Positions 7,901 to 10,018 of a DNA stretch of 10,018 nucleotides are shown here, piece after piece. The DNA is taken from the NCBI GenBank assembly GCA_009778235.1, contig WRKE01000263.1, positions 1 to 10,018 on the forward strand. Direction: 5' to 3'. The notes below the pieces were generated by a model. That model was not told the DNA's origin, did not search any database, and saw only the letters and a list, made by a program, of their open reading frames with translations. The DNA is from Pseudomonadota bacterium. Its GTDB lineage: Bacteria > Desulfobacterota > Desulfobulbia > Desulfobulbales > Desulfobulbaceae. A program made the translations under genes and the position numbers. Position 1 is the first letter of the stretch. Every line of letters starts with the position of its first letter.

Positions 7901-8159
7901 AATTCGGCTCCGCCCGGTGATCATGACCTCTCTGGCCTTTTTCTTCGGCACCCTGCCGTTGGCTTTGACCAAGGGTGCGGGAGCGGGCGCGCAGAACGCC
8001 ATCGGCACCGCCGTCACCGGCGGTCTGCTTTCGGCCACCTTCATCGACTTGCTCTTCATTCCCTTTTTCTTCGTCCTCATCTCACAGCTGTTCGGCAGGC
8101 AAGGCATGCAAGGGACCATACCGGGCAGCGAGTTTGACAATGGATTGGAGGAACAGTGA
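4992..8159 (+). CDS. acrB: RND multidrug efflux transporter (AcrB/MexB type, HAE-1 family)
   Basis: This inner-membrane proton/drug antiporter forms the trimeric engine of the tripartite pump. At 1055 residues it is full length. The layout is classical: [17 protein letters not shown] starts TM1, a large periplasmic loop follows, then TM2-6 (about 335-500), TM7 near 540-560, the second loop, and TM8-12 (about 870-1035). All proton-relay residues are present: D407 and D408 in [17 protein letters not shown]942 in [10 protein letters not shown], and R972 and T979 in [12 protein letters not shown], matching AcrB D407/D408/K940/R971/T978. The drug-pocket switch loop [10 protein letters not shown] (F618, F620) keeps the paired Phe of AcrB F615/F617. 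This favours organic multidrug export rather than metal export. Its ribosome binding site AAGGAG overlaps the acrA stop codon (TAAGGAG), about 9 nt before ATG. Actual substrates cannot be read from sequence. Confidence 0.97.
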   Translation: MARFFINRPIFAWVIAIMIMLAGLLSLYTLPISQYPAIAPPQIAINAVYPGASAQTVQDTVVQVIEQKLNGIDNLIYMASTSDSSGAASITLTFKAGTDPNIAQVQVQNKLQLAVPLLPSVVQQQGIAVVKSTRNFLLIVGLVSEDGSLDRNGLTDYLVSNVQDIVSRLDGVGELVAFGTQNSMRIWVDPHRLNNYQITINDVITALQNQNVQLSVGQLGGLPASEGQQLNATITARTLLQTPEQFSAIVLRTNADGSIVQLKDVAECKIGTENYELQSFYNGKPMGGLAIRLASGANALETGDRIKAKMIELSEYFPPGMKVVYPYDTTPFVKISIKEVVHTLIEAVILVFIVIFLFLQNFRATFIPTIAVPVVLLGTMGVLAAAGFSINTLTMFALVIVIGLLVDDAIVVVENVERIMSEQGLSPHDATIKSMGQITGALWGIVTVLTAVFLPMAFFGGSTGVIYRQFSVTIISAMILSVMVAMILTPALCTTLLVPVDKNHSGEGRGILGRFFRWFNRCFNRGRTTYEGIVSRSFGRKWRYLAFYVVIVLIMANFFHRLPTSFLPDEDQGFIICQVQLPAGATQERTIDVIRQLERHFLDQEANVVESVITVTGFSFAGRGQNMGLAFVKLKDWGLRQSKELKAEAIAGRAMRAFAGFRDGLAFAFSPPAVLELGVANGFDLQLQDRAGLGHEKLMEARNQLLGMAMKNTKLVAVRPNGQDDSPQFKLNIDDVRAGALGVSPDAINQMLSTAWGGLYINNFVQDGRVKRVYLQAGIPYRMQPEDLNNWYVNNNTGGTVPFSAFATTGWQYGSPRLERYNGIPAVEILGQAAPGVSTGEAMAEMEAMVAQLPTGIGYEWTGLSYEEKKAGAQAPALYAISLLVVFLAVAALYESWTIPFVNMLMLPLGLVGAVTAVTLRVLPNDVYLQIGLLTTVGLSTKNAILIIQFIKNRMGRGQGLVDATLAAVKIRLRPVIMTSLAFFFGTLPLALTKGAGAGAQNAIGTAVTGGLLSATFIDLLFIPFFFVLISQLFGRQGMQGTIPGSEFDNGLEEQ

Positions 8160-8160
8160 C

Positions 8161-9606
8161 ATGCAGCGAATGCAACGAATTGCGATCATCTTGTGTGTGT
8201 CGTGTGGCTTGGCCGCGGTCCTCTCCGGCTGCTCGACCCTGGCTCCTTCCTATACCAGGCCCGCCGCTCCGGTGCCAGCCTCCTGGCAGCGGGATGATGC
8301 CGCTTCCGATGGAGCGGCAGCGGGTCTTGAACAACGCGGTGTCGCTGAAATAGCCTGGCAGGAGTTCTACCGCGATCCTCGGCTCAGGGAGGTGATCGGC
8401 CTGGGCTTGGCACACAATCGGGATATGCGGGTGGCGGCGCTCAATGTCGAGCGGGCCCAAGCCCAATACCAGATCCAGTGGGCCGGGCTCGTTCCCGGTG
8501 TGGATGCGAATGGCTCCGCCGGTTTTCAACGGCAGCCGGCTGACTTTGCCGGTGCGGGAGGGGTGCGGGATATCCACCAATATACCGTTGGGCTTGGCGT
8601 CACTTCCTACGAGCTGGATCTGTTCGGCCGGGTGCGCAGTCTCAAGGATCAGGCCCTGGAGCAATACCTGGCCACGGAGCAGGCGCAACTGAGCGCACGG
8701 ATCAGCCTGATCGCCCAGATTGCCGCCGGTTATCTGACCCTGGCCGCTGACCGGGAGCTGCTGCATCTTGCCCAGGAAACCCTGCAAGCACAGCAGGAGT
8801 CGTACCAGCTCATCCAGCGGCGATTCGAGGTCGGCGCCTCGTCGGAGTTGGACCTGCGGCAGGCGCAAACCCAGGTCGAATCGGCACGGGTCGATGTTGC
8901 CCGGTTCACCACTCAGGCGACTCAGGATGAAGACAGCCTGAACCTGTTGGTCGGCATTCAGGTTCCTGCCGAGCTGCAGCCGCAGGGCCTGACGGGTCAA
9001 GTGACTCCGCTTGAGGATATTACCCCTGGGCTGGCTTCCGATGTGTTGCTTAAGCGGCCCGATATTCTCCAGGCTGAAAATATGCTCAAGGGGTACAACG
9101 CCAATATCGGCGCGGCGCGGGCCGCCTATTTCCCACGGATTACCCTTGCGGGCGCCCTGGGCTCCGGCAGCAACGAGCTGTCCGGGCTCTTTTCCACCGG
9201 CTCCGGTTCCTGGAGCTTTGTGCCGCGTATCGATCTGCCGATCTTCGATGCCGGCATCCGGGCCGCCCAGCTTCAGATAGCGGAAGTTGACCGGGACATT
9301 GCCATCGCCCAGTATGAAAAGGCCATTCAGACCGCCTTTCGCGAAGTGGCCGATGGACTGGCCCAGCGCACCAATGTCGAGCGGCAGTTGATTGCCCAGC
9401 AGGCTTTGTGCGATGCCACGGAAAAACGGTATGTCCTTACCCGGGAACGCTATGCCAAAGGGGTGGACAGCCATCTCAGCGTGCTCGATGCCCAACGGTC
9501 GCTGTACAGCGCCCAGCAGGGCGTGATCGGCGTGCGCCTGACCCGGCTGACGAATCTGGTTTCCCTCTATAAGGCCCTGGGAGGCGGGGTGAAGACCGGG
9601 AGTTAA
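8161..9606 (+). CDS. oprM: Outer-membrane efflux channel lipoprotein (OprM/NodT family)
   Basis: This trimeric outer-membrane duct completes the AcrAB-type pump. The product is 481 residues. The signal ends in an ideal lipobox, LSGC, with C24 lipidated, followed by the OprM-like APSYTRPAAPVPASW. Two outer-membrane efflux repeats follow (about 55-250 and 270-465). The second has the OprM-typical ARAAYFPRITL, SGLFSTGSGSWSF and YEKAIQTAFREVADGLAQR. The reading frame is open back to 7975, but that stretch is inside acrB in another frame. The ATG at 8161 has GGAGG about 9 nt upstream and encodes the signal peptide, so it is the start. Only 1 nt lies between the acrB stop and this ATG, so translation is probably coupled. 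OprM-like lipoprotein rather than TolC is favoured by the lipobox and motifs. Confidence 0.94.
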   Translation: MQRMQRIAIILCVSCGLAAVLSGCSTLAPSYTRPAAPVPASWQRDDAASDGAAAGLEQRGVAEIAWQEFYRDPRLREVIGLGLAHNRDMRVAALNVERAQAQYQIQWAGLVPGVDANGSAGFQRQPADFAGAGGVRDIHQYTVGLGVTSYELDLFGRVRSLKDQALEQYLATEQAQLSARISLIAQIAAGYLTLAADRELLHLAQETLQAQQESYQLIQRRFEVGASSELDLRQAQTQVESARVDVARFTTQATQDEDSLNLLVGIQVPAELQPQGLTGQVTPLEDITPGLASDVLLKRPDILQAENMLKGYNANIGAARAAYFPRITLAGALGSGSNELSGLFSTGSGSWSFVPRIDLPIFDAGIRAAQLQIAEVDRDIAIAQYEKAIQTAFREVADGLAQRTNVERQLIAQQALCDATEKRYVLTRERYAKGVDSHLSVLDAQRSLYSAQQGVIGVRLTRLTNLVSLYKALGGGVKTGS

Positions 9607-9648
9607 GACGATCTTTTGTGGTTGGAGTTGCGCTGGGCAAGGAGAGGA

Positions 9649-10018
9649 ATGGCTCGGAAAACGAAACAGGAAGCCCAGGAGACACGGAACAGCATACTGG
9701 ATGCGGCGGTGCGGGTTTTTGCCGTCAAGGGAGTAGGGCGGGCCTCGCTGGATGACATCGCCCGTGAGGCCGGAGTGACCCGGGGGGCCATCTATTGGCA
9801 TTTCGCCAACAAGGCGGATCTGCTCAACACGCTGTGGGATCAGGTCTTGCAGTTTTACGCCCCCCTGACTCAGGCGAGCGAAGCGCCGGACGAGCCTGAC
9901 CCGCTCGGCAAAATGAAAGAACTCTACCAGTCCTTTTTCAGCGGCATGGTGGAGGACCAGCGTCTGCAACAGTTGTTCCGGCTGCTGTTCGACGACAGCG
10001 ACCGCAGCAAAGAGACCG
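9649..10018 (+). CDS. acrR: TetR-family repressor, AcrR/TtgR type (3' end outside window)
   Basis: The first 123 residues are visible before the right edge; the family is usually about 200-215, so roughly 40% is missing. The start MARKTKQEAQETRNSILDAA matches AcrR closely in style. The helix-turn-helix is at about 32-53, with SLDDIAREAGVTRGAIYWHFANKADLL; GVTRGAIYWHF is the typical recognition-helix segment of efflux-pump TetR regulators. The ligand-binding helices begin around residue 85. GGAGAGGA lies directly upstream of the ATG. The gene is 42 nt after oprM in the same direction with no terminator between, so it is probably cotranscribed with the pump. Expected role: dimeric repressor binding the palindrome at 3665-3682 and released by pump substrates, giving negative feedback. 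The family is clear; the target site is inferred. Confidence 0.93.
   Translation, partial: MARKTKQEAQETRNSILDAAVRVFAVKGVGRASLDDIAREAGVTRGAIYWHFANKADLLNTLWDQVLQFYAPLTQASEAPDEPDPLGKMKELYQSFFSGMVEDQRLQQLFRLLFDDSDRSKET

Noticed and set aside
8077..9969. 630-codon open frame on the minus strand opposite oprM and acrR
   Set aside because: It runs antisense to genes with clear family motifs, lipobox and ribosome binding sites. Its product shows no recognisable domain; long antisense frames are common in GC-rich coding DNA.

Overview
The window looks like ordinary chromosome from a Gram-negative bacterium of moderately high GC. A likely home is the Desulfobacterota (Desulfobulbus-like), suggested by the small two-CxxC protein and zinc-ribbon PilZ protein next to pyrE. 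That assignment is an inference from memory and needs a search. The Gram-negative call is firmer, because a complete inner-membrane to outer-membrane RND efflux pump is encoded. I see no tRNA, rRNA, CRISPR array, transposase or attachment site.

Left part, minus strand (1-1384): pyrE (orotate phosphoribosyltransferase) is followed by a 56-residue protein with two CxxC pairs (651-821) and then a PilZ-domain protein with an N-terminal Cys-rich ribbon (182-658). The junctions are GTGA and ATGA stop/start overlaps, so the three genes form one tightly coupled unit. A strong inverted repeat (63-110) lies beyond it. After that, the first 11 codons of another minus-strand gene run off the left edge, with a good ribosome binding site.

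Middle (1385-3601): a divergent intergenic region separates pyrE from a complete glmS (glucosamine-6-phosphate synthase, plus strand). glmS ends in a textbook intrinsic terminator at 3566-3601.

Right part, plus strand (3602-10018): an AcrA-AcrB-OprM type tripartite efflux operon has junctions of 13 and 1 nt. An AcrR/TtgR-type TetR repressor follows 42 nt later with no visible terminator and is cut by the right edge. Upstream of acrA is a perfect palindrome, ACATACAT-GA-ATGTATGT, built from the same half-sites as the known E. coli AcrR operator. The simplest reading is a self-contained, drug-inducible efflux operon whose distal repressor gene feeds back on the single upstream operator.

Nothing here amounts to a clearly new system. 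The points most worth following are the pyrE / two-CxxC / PilZ cassette, the structured intergenic repeat at 63-110, and the compact operator.
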